From assembly GCF_001522545.3 (NCBI RefSeq), contig NC_031799.1, forward strand, positions 29,067,503 to 29,131,502: 64,000 nucleotides of DNA, given 5' to 3'. The position numbers and the translations under genes are program-made. Position 1 is the stretch's first letter. The number at the start of each line of letters is the position of its first letter. The notes beneath the pieces are model-generated. The model ran no database searches. It had not been told where the DNA came from and saw nothing but the letters and a program-made list of their open reading frames with translations. Below, piece by piece: positions 13,393-23,871 of the stretch. Source of the stretch: Parus major. Lineage: Eukaryota > Chordata > Aves > Passeriformes > Paridae.

Positions 13393-13440
13393 TTCAGACA
13401 GGCACTACTGCTGATTTCCCAGAAGATGCTTGGGGGGAGG

Positions 13441-13904
13441 AAAAAATATATTGTGGTATTTCATACGGTGTTTTAAAAGTGAGTCATGATATAAACAATA
13501 AGTTTAGGAAAATTTTCCCAAAGTTCTTTCAAAATAAACAGAGTTTTAATTGGATAGACATATAACAGAAGAGCAGATAATCATCATTTCCAAATCACTT
13601 AACAATTTTTTATTCTATTCACATTTCAATTTCAGGAAGAACAGAAATTCTGTGAACAGAAAGAACCACCTTTTACCAGAAGATTTCAAATATTTATTGA
13701 CCTTAATCAACATATTAGTAGCGAGGCCAATTTACAGATTATTTGTTAAAACTTTTTTTAATAAACGTAGATTCTAGCTTTTCTCTCTGTTTCCCATGAG
13801 TCACACAGCAATGTTTGTATTACAGAGATCATATTCCTAATTAATATTGTCTCATGAAAACTTGATGAATAAAATATACAGTAGTTACTCCTCATTATAC
13901 AGAA
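13441..13904. other. AT-rich spacer
   Basis: No recognised feature lies between the long CR1 and the AT-rich tract. The short frame at 13550-13777 is AT-driven and has no domain. Confidence 0.4.
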
Positions 13905-14095
13905 TGTACAGTAGTACATTATACTATATAATAGTATAATAAGGATAATAATGTAAGTAATAATAATATAAATATTATTACTAATATTACTAATATTACT
14001 ATAATATTAGTAACAATTATATAATACTAATAAGTATAATAAATATGCGTTTATATTATAAGGAGTAATATATAATATTACTCCTAATTATACTT
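13905..14095. repeat. AT-rich imperfect repeat tract (TAATAT-type) with palindromes
   Basis: The tract is almost entirely A and T, with recurring AATATTA, TAATAATA and ATTACTAATATTACT units. It includes the perfect inverted repeat at 14061-14085. It looks like a decayed AT microsatellite. Confidence 0.75.
14061..14085. repeat. Perfect 11-bp inverted repeat with 3-nt loop
   Basis: The arms AGGAGTAATAT and ATATTACTCCT are exact reverse complements separated by ATA. The GC-bearing outer ends (AGGAG/CTCCT) make it more than a plain AT run. Confidence 0.8.
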
Positions 14096-14630
14096 AAGAC
14101 TAAACTTGAGATACAAGATGCATGGGGAAAATGTCCACTTTGGCCAGAAGAGTTAGCTTACAGAGTAAAGGTCAAAACCCTATAAGCAGCAGAAGGAAAA
14201 ATTTCTGTTTGCTTTAACAACACTTGTCAACATTCATTGGCATTTTTGCACAGCAAGCTGTGAGCATGCACTGGAATCAGTAAGACACTCCCGTATCATA
14301 CTTCGAGTGCTGAAGGAAGATAGAAATTAACTTCAATTAACTTTTGTCAAACGTAAATATTCCTGTGAAACAATAAATTAAAAGTTTAGCCCTGCACAAG
14401 TCTGTTTCACAAGGAAATGCATTGGGTCAACATAATTTTGATGCTTCACAAAAAGTACTAAAATAGATAGAAGTCTCTTTTATCACCGGATATTTATTTT
14501 CCTGTTATCTTGTTAGGCTGAATAGATCAAGCACTTTCTAGAATTTAACAAGCAAGTAGCAGAATGATTAAGACTCAAGAGATGATGACAGTAAACTGCA
14601 TGGTCACATAAACTTATCAGAATCGAGAGC
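14096..14630. other. AT-rich spacer
   Basis: No repeat or gene is recognised between the AT-rich tract and the next CR1 relic. Confidence 0.4.
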
Positions 14631-15599
14631 CACCTTGAAAGAAAGTCTGGCCAGGTTAGAAGAGAGTGCTATCAATAACTGTGCAATGTTCAAACTTGTA
14701 TTTTAACAAAGACAAATGCAAAGTCCTGGGATGACATTACCAAAGAGCCCAATCCAGACTAAAAAGTGTGTGGCTAGGGCGAAGTTTTGCCAGAAGGGAG
14801 CGGACAACAAACTTAACAGGAGTCAAAGAAGGCAAATAGGGTCCTGTACTGCATCCCCAGGGGCATTACTAGCAAAGACAGAGACATGATCATCCCACTC
14901 AATGCTTGTCACACTATGCCTTGAATATACTATATTCAGTTCTCAACCCTACAGCTCAAGAATGATGCAGAAAGACTGGAGAAGCTTCAAAGAAGGACTA
15001 CAAAAATTTTCAAATGGTTGGTGAATCTGCCCTAAAAGGAAAGACTAAATAAATTAGGTTTCTGGTGCCTGTAGAAGAGAAATTTCATGGGGAAACTGAT
15101 CACAGCATCCCACTACTAAAAGTGTGGCACCAAAAAAATAACAATTTTATAAAAATCAATGATGATAATTATCACTTGTTAGAGGACAGCAACAAAAAAA
15201 AAATGTGCATTTTTTCTCGAGTTCAGGTTACCATTTGCAAATCAGTTTTCTGTGTAACACATGGTATACTCCAACACATGCAGAAAGTAAAATAAACCAG
15301 GACTATTTTGTTCCCAGTTACCTGAAGCAAAATTACACATGTTCCAAAACAATTTTGCTGTGCAACTCACTCAGTGCATCACAACTTGGTCTGATAAATT
15401 TTATTGGTTCAGCTACAGCTTAGTACTTAAGTGTAGCTAAGCAAACATGCAGACTACATATATCCCAAAAAGGAGATCAAATTATTAGTTTCTCTATGAC
15501 TCAGAACCCTGCAGGCAGAAGGGTGCCAAATGGATCAGAAAATTCAGACTGGTTGGATCTTAGAGATCTTTTCCAACCTTAATGAATCAATGACTGTGT
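14631..15599 (+). mobile_element. Old, interrupted CR1 LINE fragment (plus strand)
   Basis: Plus-strand CR1 ORF2 C-terminal sequence is seen in ACAAAGACAAATGCAAAGTC near 14708, GACAACAAACTTAACAGGAG near 14803, and a GTCCTGTACTGCATCC stretch near 14841. The 3' end ATCTTTTCCAACCTTAATGA is near 15565-15585. Between about 15120 and 15480 the sequence no longer aligns to CR1 in my reading, so this is either a highly diverged middle or an unrecognised insertion. Many stops and indels mark it as one of the oldest CR1 copies here. Boundaries are approximate. Confidence 0.7.
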
Positions 15600-16160
15600 A
15601 AGAATATGACAGACCTGTCAGTGCACTGAGTGATAATTCATGAGTTGACACTTGTATCACATTCCACATACTATTTAGGATTCCTACTTTCCCTGACTTT
15701 TTTTTTTTTTTTTCTTTAGTCAGGGCATGAGATCCTGCTTGACTTCAGTTAAGACAGCTTATAATATTTCATATTCTATCAGAAACAAATAAATCCATAA
15801 ATGGAAAACCTGAAATTTGCCTTCTATAATAGGTCGAATGTCTCAAGATAAAAAGATACCTAAATCTAATTTTAAATTTCTGATATTAGTCATTCTTGCC
15901 ATATTAGAGGAGACACCTATAAATGTTTTGTTTACATAAAACAAGAGTTTGCATAGCTGATTTCTCAACAGAACTTCAGTAAGAAATTAAAATAATGGGT
16001 TTCACTGCAGCAGATTTCTGTGATGACAGTTAGTTAATTTACAGTGCTTGAGAACTTAAAAAATATTTTGACAACTAGCAGTGGAAGCTTTCAAGCCAAT
16101 TCCACTTCCATAAAAAGTGTCACAATTTTTTATTATGTGCTCATTATCATGGATGTTTAA
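15600..16160. other. AT-rich spacer with T-run
   Basis: A T homopolymer of about 15 bases lies near 15699-15713. Nothing else is recognised. Confidence 0.4.
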
Positions 16161-16381
16161 GTTGTCTATTAGAAGAAATTTTTTAGTGTGAGGGTGGTGT
16201 GATACTGAAACACGTTACCAAAGGAAGTTTTGGATGCCCCAGTCCTGGTAGTGTTCAAAGTTAGGCTGGTAAGGCCTTTGGCAATCTGGCCTACTGAAAG
16301 GTGTCCCTGCCCATGATAGGAGGGTTGGGATTAGCTGATTTTTAAGGTCCCTTCCAACCCTAGACATTCTATGATTTTATG
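16161..16381 (+). mobile_element. CR1 LINE 3' tail (plus strand)
   Basis: A short, strongly 5'-truncated CR1 copy. GTGTGAGGGTGGTG near 16186 is followed by GGATGCCCCAGTCCTGG near 16231, GTGTCCCTGCCCATGATAGG near 16301, AAGGTCCCTTCCAACCC near 16344 and the terminal CATTCTATGATTTTATGA. The order and the terminus match the CR1 3'UTR exactly. Confidence 0.9.
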
Positions 16382-18599
16382 ACTTCTTTACATTAAGAGG
16401 AATGAGCAAGCCTGATTTATTGCAAAGTACAGTCCAGTTTCTAAAATATTATGCTTCAGCTCTGCTTTCACTTCAGTATAAGCAGTAATGAGTTTGTATT
16501 CAAATAGTCACATACTAAATAAGGAAGGAACAGTAAAAATCTTTGTGCAAATAGCTACATATTTTATTTAGTTTGAACACCAGCATACACATGTCATATA
16601 CAATCCAAGATACTATAATTTTCACCAGACAAGTAGTCTGATTGATTTCAAGGCCTACCTCAAAAAATAAAGGCTGATGTTAACCTTCTACTAAAGATCA
16701 GACTTACTGAGCATCTATTACGTTCTGCAGCTTCTCTCCTTGTAAGAATCCAGCTCAATAATGCCTTGAGCAGTCAGGCCACATTTCAGGCACTAAATCA
16801 GTCTCTAATCTCTAATCTCTCACTAAGTCAATTGTATACCTGCAACATATCTTCTTGTGACCATCCATGCTTACATATATATGGAACTCTGATGCATATA
16901 AACCCTCACTGATGGAAAATTAGTTATCATTTCTCATTTCCCTACTCTCAACCCATTTGTTGCCTTTGTTGTTTTCCTCAGTGATAGCTGAAGCAAATTC
17001 CTTAAAATTAGACATTCAGTTCTGATTAGTAACATTTAATACTAACCCTTTCTGTATATTTCTCAGAAATCAGTGATTTTGAAGGTTTTGTTTAGCAGCT
17101 GCCTGCATTTATAATATCACTGTCTCTAGAATATGTTGTCAGATCTTCTGTATAATGTAATCCTGGAGCTTTCCATTGCAATTTCCTTAATATGGAGAAA
17201 AATTATATTCTTTAATGCTTCTGCAACATGACGTCTAAAGTATTTATTTACCTCACACTTTTTAATGTCACAAAAAATGTAGGTCTTCAAGTAGGAAACT
17301 TATTTTATTAAAATCCTACAGAAATGTGCTGATACCTTAAATCAATTCATCTTTCCTTGAAGATAGGAATCAAAAAAATTACCAACAATCATCCAAAATC
17401 TTCTTTTTTGTTTTGGTTTTCAATTTGATCAAATTAAATGTTTCTCAGTTTTATTTTCATCCTGAAATTGAAATTAACTCAGACCCAGATCAGACAGATT
17501 TTTGATATCAGGACCCAGATGCATGCAATTTGAATTCTGAGGAGCATAGTTGAATTAAAATTTCATTTCAAACAGAGTATATGTTAGTTTATTGATGATA
17601 TATGCAGTGATGCATCCAACATAGCAATTATGATTTGGTTTTGTCTGTTTAAAGTTACAGTAATGGGAAAATAATCAATAGGCTCAGACTGGTATGAGAT
17701 CATGTTTCACCCCTAATAGATGCCTAAAAAAGGACTTACATACAAAAGTGAAAACTGTGAGAATGATTTATCTGAAATTCTTATTGGCATCTTTTCCAGA
17801 CATTTAGTATGTGAGTATGTCTAAATAACACCTTCATATAAAAAATAAAATGCTTTAGAGCAATAATCCATTTTTAGATATAACCCCTTGAAGTCCTTGC
17901 ATACCTCACAACTACTGTTTGTGGGAATGCTTCCAGAGGATTAAAAACTCTGTGTTATCATCCAAATATATATGACTGGTTTGCTCTAGGAAAAGTACTA
18001 TTCGAGTATTCTTTGAAAACTGATTACAATCTGTCAATATACACTGCAGGCTGATTTTACAGTTGATGAGATTTTCTTTGCAAGAGGAAATAAAAACAAA
18101 CTGTTTACAAAAATAAAGTTCAAGGAAGCATTGGTATTGAGAGGTGAAGAACGGGTCAATATTTAAAATTTGAAGAATTTAGAAATAAGTAATTCTATTA
18201 GTTTTATTATATTCAGTACTAAAGTTTAACTTAAGAAGCAAGATGAGTCAATATTCTGCTAGGTCTTGCTGAAATCTTTGTTGAAGTGGAACATGTATGT
18301 ACTCAGGAATATGTCTTAATGACTGTGATTTCAAATGGAAAAATTAATTGGACATCATGGTACAATATCAAATCCAAATGGGGAAATAAATCAGGAGTAA
18401 AAAATGTGAATTAAAACAAAATAAATTAGACTGCCAGTGATCTTTAGTTCAAAAAGTTGATTACCTAGAATCAGAAGCAACCACAAAATAGAATAATAAT
18501 AATAATAAAAAAATATTATCTTCTTAAACCCCAGATGGGTTTTGGATTGCACTACATTTTGTTAGAATACTGTTCCAGAATTTTTCTAAGTTTTCTTTA
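16382..18599. other. AT-rich non-coding DNA
   Basis: No family is recognised in these 2.2 kb. A short TAATCTC triplication sits near 16806-16826 and an (AAT)n run near 18491-18508. Confidence 0.45.
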
Positions 18600-18751
18600 T
18601 CAAACATTTATCATTTCTATCAAATGACCTGAAGGAGGGGATCAAATGCAGCCTCGGCAGGTTTGCTGGTGATGCTAAACTGGGGGCAGTGGCTGATCCA
18701 CTCTGCTGCCATTCCCTGGGACCTTGATCAGCTGGAGGGTTGGGCAGAGAG

Positions 18752-18876
18752 NNNNNNNNNNNNNNNNNNNNNNNNNNNNNNNNNNNNNNNNNNNNNNNNN
18801 NNNNNNNNNNNNNNNNNNNNNNNNNNNNNNNNNNNNNNNNNNNNNNNNNNNNNNNNNNNNNNNNNNNNNNNNNNNN
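18752..18876. other. Assembly gap (125 N)
   Basis: A run of 125 undetermined bases lies inside the CR1 reverse-transcriptase region. Any frame translated across it is meaningless. Confidence 1.
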
Positions 18877-19079
18877 TCCTGGTGGATCACAACTTGTCCA
18901 TGAGCCATCAGTGCCCCTGTGGCCAGGAGGGCCAGTGGTATCCTGGGGTGCAGAGTGTGGCCAGCAGGTCAAGGGAGGTGACTCTCCCCGTCTGCTCAGC
19001 CCCAGTGAGGCCACACCTGGAGTGCTGTGTCCAGTTCTGGGCTCCTCAGCACCAGAGAGACAAGGAGCTACTGAGGAGG

Positions 19080-19453
19080 TGTCACATTATATTAGGAATG
19101 GTGGAGTACAACACTTACTATCTAGCTGGGTTGCACAGGAGAACAAGTTTTATTCTTCCAAATATTTTGTAGACAGTTCTGAGAAGGTCTGGAAAGGTAA
19201 AACTCTCATTGGTCATTAAACCAACACATCCTCATCACTGGTCAATTACGGACTACACCCCTTGACCTGTCCTTGAAAGAAAACAAGACGACAAACAACA
19301 CCTGCAAAGGTTGTTTTCCCTCCCTAAGGACTATTTGGATTCCTCTTTATTTTTTCAGGCCAGAGTGAGAATGTTGCGTGACTTGGTTTCACACAGGCTC
19401 AAGCTAATGCCTGAAGGCAAAAAAATCTCTTCTTTGACCATTGTCAGTTCACA
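19080..19453 (-). mobile_element. Solo LTR nested in CR1 (probably ERVK-like, likely minus orientation)
   Basis: A 374-bp block with TGTCACA at its left end and TTCACA at its right end interrupts the CR1 ORF2 sequence. It has no CR1 similarity. The inside shows a doubled ATTGGTCA-type motif (CTCATTGGTCATTAAACC near 19204; ACTGGTCAATTACGG near 19237) and a TTTGACCATTGTCAG end, which I recall from reverse-oriented passerine LTRs. On the minus strand an AATAAAG hexamer context occurs near 19346-19352. Flanks read GAGGAGG on the left and GAGAGGG on the right, an approximate target-site duplication at best. No internal retroviral sequence is present, so it is a solo LTR that inserted after the CR1. 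Confidence 0.65.
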
Positions 19454-19877
19454 TAGAGAGGGTCCAGTGGAGGGGCACAAGGATGGTCAGGGGTCTGATG
19501 CTTCTCTCTTACAAGGAGAGACTGGGCCTTTTTAGTCTAGAGAAGAGAAGGCTGAGAGGGGATCTCAAGGGCAGGTGACCATGGGATTGGTGCCAGACCA
19601 TTTTCAGTGGTGCCCAGTAACAGAAGAAGTAGCAGCAGCTATAAATTGAAATACAAGTTCTATGCCAATGTGAGGAAGAACTTCTTTACATGGAGAGTGG
19701 TATAGCACTGGAACAGACTGCCTAGGGAGGTCATGGACTTTCCCCTTCTGGAGACATTCAAAACCCACCTGGACGTGTTCTGGTGTAACCCACTTTAGCT
19801 GATCCTCCATGCAGCAGTTAGACCAGGTATCTCCAGAGGTCCCTTCCAAATGTAACAACTATGTAATTCTGTGATTC

Positions 19878-22800
19878 TTTTTATTCTGTACAAAATCCAT
19901 TAATGGACAATATGTTACTTCCTGCAGTAACAGGGTCCTGTTTATATTGATTTTTTTCTCCATTTAATATCCACATGTACTTGTACATGCACATGTACAT
20001 CCTTTCTCTCTCTTACTACACTGTCTCTACCTCATACCTAGCAAGAAATTGTCTTAATAACTTTGTAATTACTTAATTATTTTGTTTCATTGTTTTAACT
20101 ATGTAGATGTTTTCTTAGATTTTTTTTTTAATGAGTAAAACTAAAAATCATCATCTGTATCCATTAGATTTTGATTCCTTTGAATTCATGTTCATTTAAC
20201 TTTCATAAAAGTTTTTCTCACAGATTGTGTTATCTTAGGAAAAGATGCTAGGGGTTCCTAGGGTTACTCTGTATTCCAGCTGTATGCCAATATGAAGCAT
20301 TTTACTAATTATTTTACCTTATTTATTTTATAAGAATGCCAAAATACTCATATGTCAATATGATTATTTACTGTGCTGTTGAGCAGTAAAACAGTACAAG
20401 CATTAGCTCAATCTCTACACATTTCAGTCTCCCAAAAATATTTAATGAGTTTTGTTTATGCAGCAAAACTCCTGAAAACCCAAAAGTTTCCATGACGGAA
20501 GAAACTCATCCTCCAGAGAGCTCTTTTTATAGGATACAGGAGCCATAAAGTCAGACCCAACACTAAAATATGCATTTAAAGCAGAAAAAAAGATTATCTT
20601 GTTAAGAAGAGCTCTTAATTATGATAAAAACAGCACATGCTTTGAAGACCCATATAACTGATCTAACCTTTAAAAACCAGCACTGATTTATCTCTCCACC
20701 ATCACATTTTAATAATGAATCTCTCTGATAAATGTGCATCTTTTTAAAAAGACACACAAAGGGCCATACGTGCTTACCTTGTGTGACTTCCACCATTGAT
20801 TTAATGACATCACTTACAGAAATAAAATGGATAGGACTGCAGTTTCTATATATAAATGCTGAGCATTTATTTTTTAGAGTTAGAACTGGTTTAAGTTGCA
20901 CTATAATGATGGAAATATATATATTCAAAGAAACAGTACTGACCTACTATCTGCACTTTTCTCAAGCTATTTTCAGCACCTTTGCACATTTACATTTCAT
21001 AAGCAGGAAAGGAACATTTCTCTACATTGCTTTATAAAAAATTGGGGTTGACTTTGGTTTCTGTCTGTCTAGAAGCATGCTTCACTGAATATAATTTCAA
21101 AGTCTAATCATTCACAGCTTGTCTTTTGGCTTGTGGCAAGGATATGGCTTAGGTCAAACTGCTTGTTTGGGGGGGCTTATTAGTAAACCAGTATCATTTT
21201 AAAAAAAAAAGGTTGGAAGCAGCTCACTCTCTTGTAAATCTCAGAAATCCTCACACAGGCCTTACAAACATATATACCAGTTATGTGCAAATCCATACTA
21301 AGGAGAAGAAACAAGGTGATGTTTCCCCGGGTTATAATATGTAGATGTACTTTATAAAGGTTTACACGCCTTCAATGTATTTCCTATGAAAAAATATTGT
21401 TCTGAAGGTTGCATTTTTATCAAGTATGTTAATCTTTTGGGGATTCCTTGCACAATCTTTTAAGTAATCATAACATTGTTATGTTCTGTTTTATATTGTG
21501 TTATGGTCTCTTTTATACTGTATCATGTCTTAACACTGTTAGCCTGCAAACTCAAGTTATTCAATGAAGTAAATGAACCCTTTCAGGCAGCAATGTGACT
21601 GGACCAAAATCCAGTCACTGTAATCACAGAAGGTCAACTGAGGCCAATGATAGCTCACACACAGCAGAGGAATAGAAGAGGCTATAGAAGTATCACAGCA
21701 GCAGGTGATTATCTCCAATAGAGGTGCTGATGAATTTCTTATCAACTAATACAAAAAACCTACATATAAATAGCATGATACAAAAAATAACGTTAGAGCT
21801 GATCCAGTTTGAAATTCTAAATATTATTTTAAAAAGCACATAAACCAAAAGGAAACTAACACCAAAAATATGATAAATGAAATAATTGATTAAGTGTATG
21901 AAGGCATGATACAAAAATGGATTAAAGAAGCCATAGACATAACAATTCGACTGCATTTTAAATGTAGCTCACAGTACACAAAGAGAGAGAAAGAAAGCTA
22001 AAATCATAGAAAACTGAGATGTAGAAAATTTAAAAAGTGCAGACTGCCCTTCACTCAATAATCATTCTTGTAGCAGTGCTAGCACTTCAGGAGGTAAAGA
22101 CAGAAAAATGCATCATGGATCTTAGCTGACTATTATAGTGAAACTAGCTAAAAGTATCATTGAAAGACAAAAACAAAGCAAGAAATATAAGTTTTCATAG
22201 AAGACATGTAATGTAAAGGAAATACTGGTAAAAAAACTTGGAAAGATATATCAAAATGATGAGGTAGAATTATTATGCATGCTAAGTGAAAAATAAAAAA
22301 AACAAACGCAGAAGTGGATATACCATTATGGATAAATATGAAAAATATATCTAAACTTAAATGTAAGCATGAAATTTTAATACAGATATTAGTATGAGTA
22401 AGACGAGACTACTGAACTTCTTTAAGGTCTTACTTTGCTAGACTACTAAACTTTAAAGATTAGGATGGCAAAGAAGAAATCAGTTCTGGATTAATTACTG
22501 TTAGATGAACTCACTTTGTCATATTATTTATATCTGCACACCTGTTTAAGATTATCCTGTAGCCCTGAGGAGTCAGAAAATAATTTAAACAAAGGTATTA
22601 ATTTTGAACATCATTCTCACTTGCTTATTTTCAGAGACAGATGATGTTCAGACTCTTATTAGACCTATACATAAGCATGTCCTATCCTATTTATCTCTGA
22701 CTCTCAAATTGTATTTGCAAAGGCTGGAGAAAAAGTTCATCTCATGTATTCTTAATATGCTTCTGTGTAGCAAATATTTTATATCAGAATTGATGACATA

Positions 22801-23717
22801 AACTCTGAGAAAATGTATACTTGAACAAAATTTTTTCTGGGTTGAATCTTCCAATATCAGAAAGAAATACAACAAGACAGGGAGTCCTTGACAGAACTAT
22901 TAGATGCAAGAAAAAAATAAATATTTATATACAGTCAGCTTTTTAGGCACAATTTACATAATGTTATACAAGATAAGGCAAATAAAATTACCATTCCAGA
23001 AGAAAATAATTCTTTAATAAGTGATAATATAAATTAAACTGCAATAAAAGCTGCAGTGGATCGACAGTTATTGCTGTCCTTTCTTCTTCCTTTGGGCATT
23101 AAACTATTGCAAGATAACAAAGCAGCCAAAATAATTATTTTTCTCTTTAAAACCCATGGATGGATTTGATCTAAATCAGTGAATAATGTGAAATGAAGTG
23201 GTCTGAATATCTGAGAAGAAATAATCAGACCCATTGCAAATCTTATACAAGTATATACAAAATGCAATATTCATATACATGATGCAATTCCGATATAAAA
23301 GCTGTACACTCTTTCTCTCCCTTAAAAAGGAGAGGAGGAATCTGTAGATTTTCCAAAGATGAAAGAGAATTCAGGAAGAAACAGACAGTTCAAAAATAAA
23401 AAGAAAAGAGAAGTATTTCAAAAACACTTGACCTATTGTCAAAATACAGACAGGAAGGAAAAAAAGAGGTAGAAAAAGAGATTGTGGAATATGTTGCCAA
23501 TGCAATAAAAAAATTAAGATTAAAGGTTATTAAGAAAAGTACAGACTGTTCTTTGAAAAAATGAAAAAAATGAAAAAAGGTATTGCATTCCACTTTTAAC
23601 CCAAAAAGAAGAGAAATATCACCAATTTATCCTCATACTGCAGTAAAGTTAAAAATGGCTTTAGGAAAATATCCTATTTATAAGATCTCCTGCTCACACA
23701 GAATTTAAAGCTTGGTA
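19878..23717. other. AT-rich non-coding DNA
   Basis: No mobile element is recognised. The only point of note is the splice-like candidate on the minus strand at 20778-20812, listed separately. Other open frames are hydrophobic or lysine-rich products of AT bias. Confidence 0.45.
20778..20812 (-). other. Weak exon candidate (minus strand)
   Basis: On the minus strand a segment open as SDVIKSMVEVTQ ends at a consensus donor (CACAAG followed by GTAAGC). It is preceded by a moderate pyrimidine tract ending in TCTGTAAG, which itself contains a second donor-like GTAAGT. The open frame continues upstream to a possible CTGCAG acceptor near 20846. I do not recognise the peptide. This combination is expected by chance now and then in 64 kb. 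Confidence 0.12.
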
Positions 23718-23747
23718 GTTTTTTTTGTTTTGTTTTGTTTTGTTTTA
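23718..23747. repeat. (GTTTT)n microsatellite
   Basis: Four to five GTTTT units follow a T-run. A related T/A-rich tract of the TTTTTTTTA type lies at about 23839-23871. Confidence 0.85.
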
Positions 23748-23871
23748 TAATTTCTAATTTTTAAATTTTCTTAATAGAAATAGGTCTTATTTAGTTTTTC
23801 TTTAAATTTTTTAAATATCTTTCTAATTGAAACATTTAATTTTTTTTTTATTTTTTTATTTTTTTTTTTAT

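Larger units (their letters stand above)
10846..13440 (-). mobile_element. Long CR1 LINE copy with endonuclease and RT remnants (minus strand)
   Basis: This is the longest CR1 copy in the window, about 2.6 kb, read from 13440 down to 10846. In order it contains the end of the ORF1/ORF2 junction region (ATGCATTGGTATACAGGCAC near 13373), the AP-endonuclease domain (13392-12916), the linker, the reverse-transcriptase core (11988-11782) and part of the 3'UTR (TCAGTCTGCGCCTATTGCC near 10858). Plus-strand landmarks follow the CR1 order without rearrangement. The last part of the 3'UTR, including the terminal repeats, is missing, so the insertion has lost its 3' end as well as its 5' end. Frameshifts and stops split ORF2 into pieces, and the element cannot act. 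Confidence 0.9.
18600..19877 (+). mobile_element. CR1 LINE copy, plus strand, interrupted by a gap and a nested LTR
   Basis: The copy starts in the reverse transcriptase: ATCAAATGACCTGAAGGAGG near 18620 corresponds to the 'FIND' region, and GGCAGGTTTGCTGGTGATGC near 18657 is the catalytic FADD box, here reading FAGD. After the N gap, translation shows SVASRSREVTLPVCSAPVRP and HLECCVQFWAPQ, close to the CR1 consensus. The ORF2 C-terminus breaks at 19079 and resumes at about 19454 (AGAGAGGGTCCAGTGGAGG). A diverged 3'UTR and the terminus ATTCTGTGATTCTT at 19865-19878 follow. The GC content is clearly above the surroundings. Confidence 0.9.

Noticed and set aside
18586..19219. Several frames of 77-169 codons
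   Set aside because: All cross the N gap. The real content is CR1 ORF2 followed by the nested LTR.
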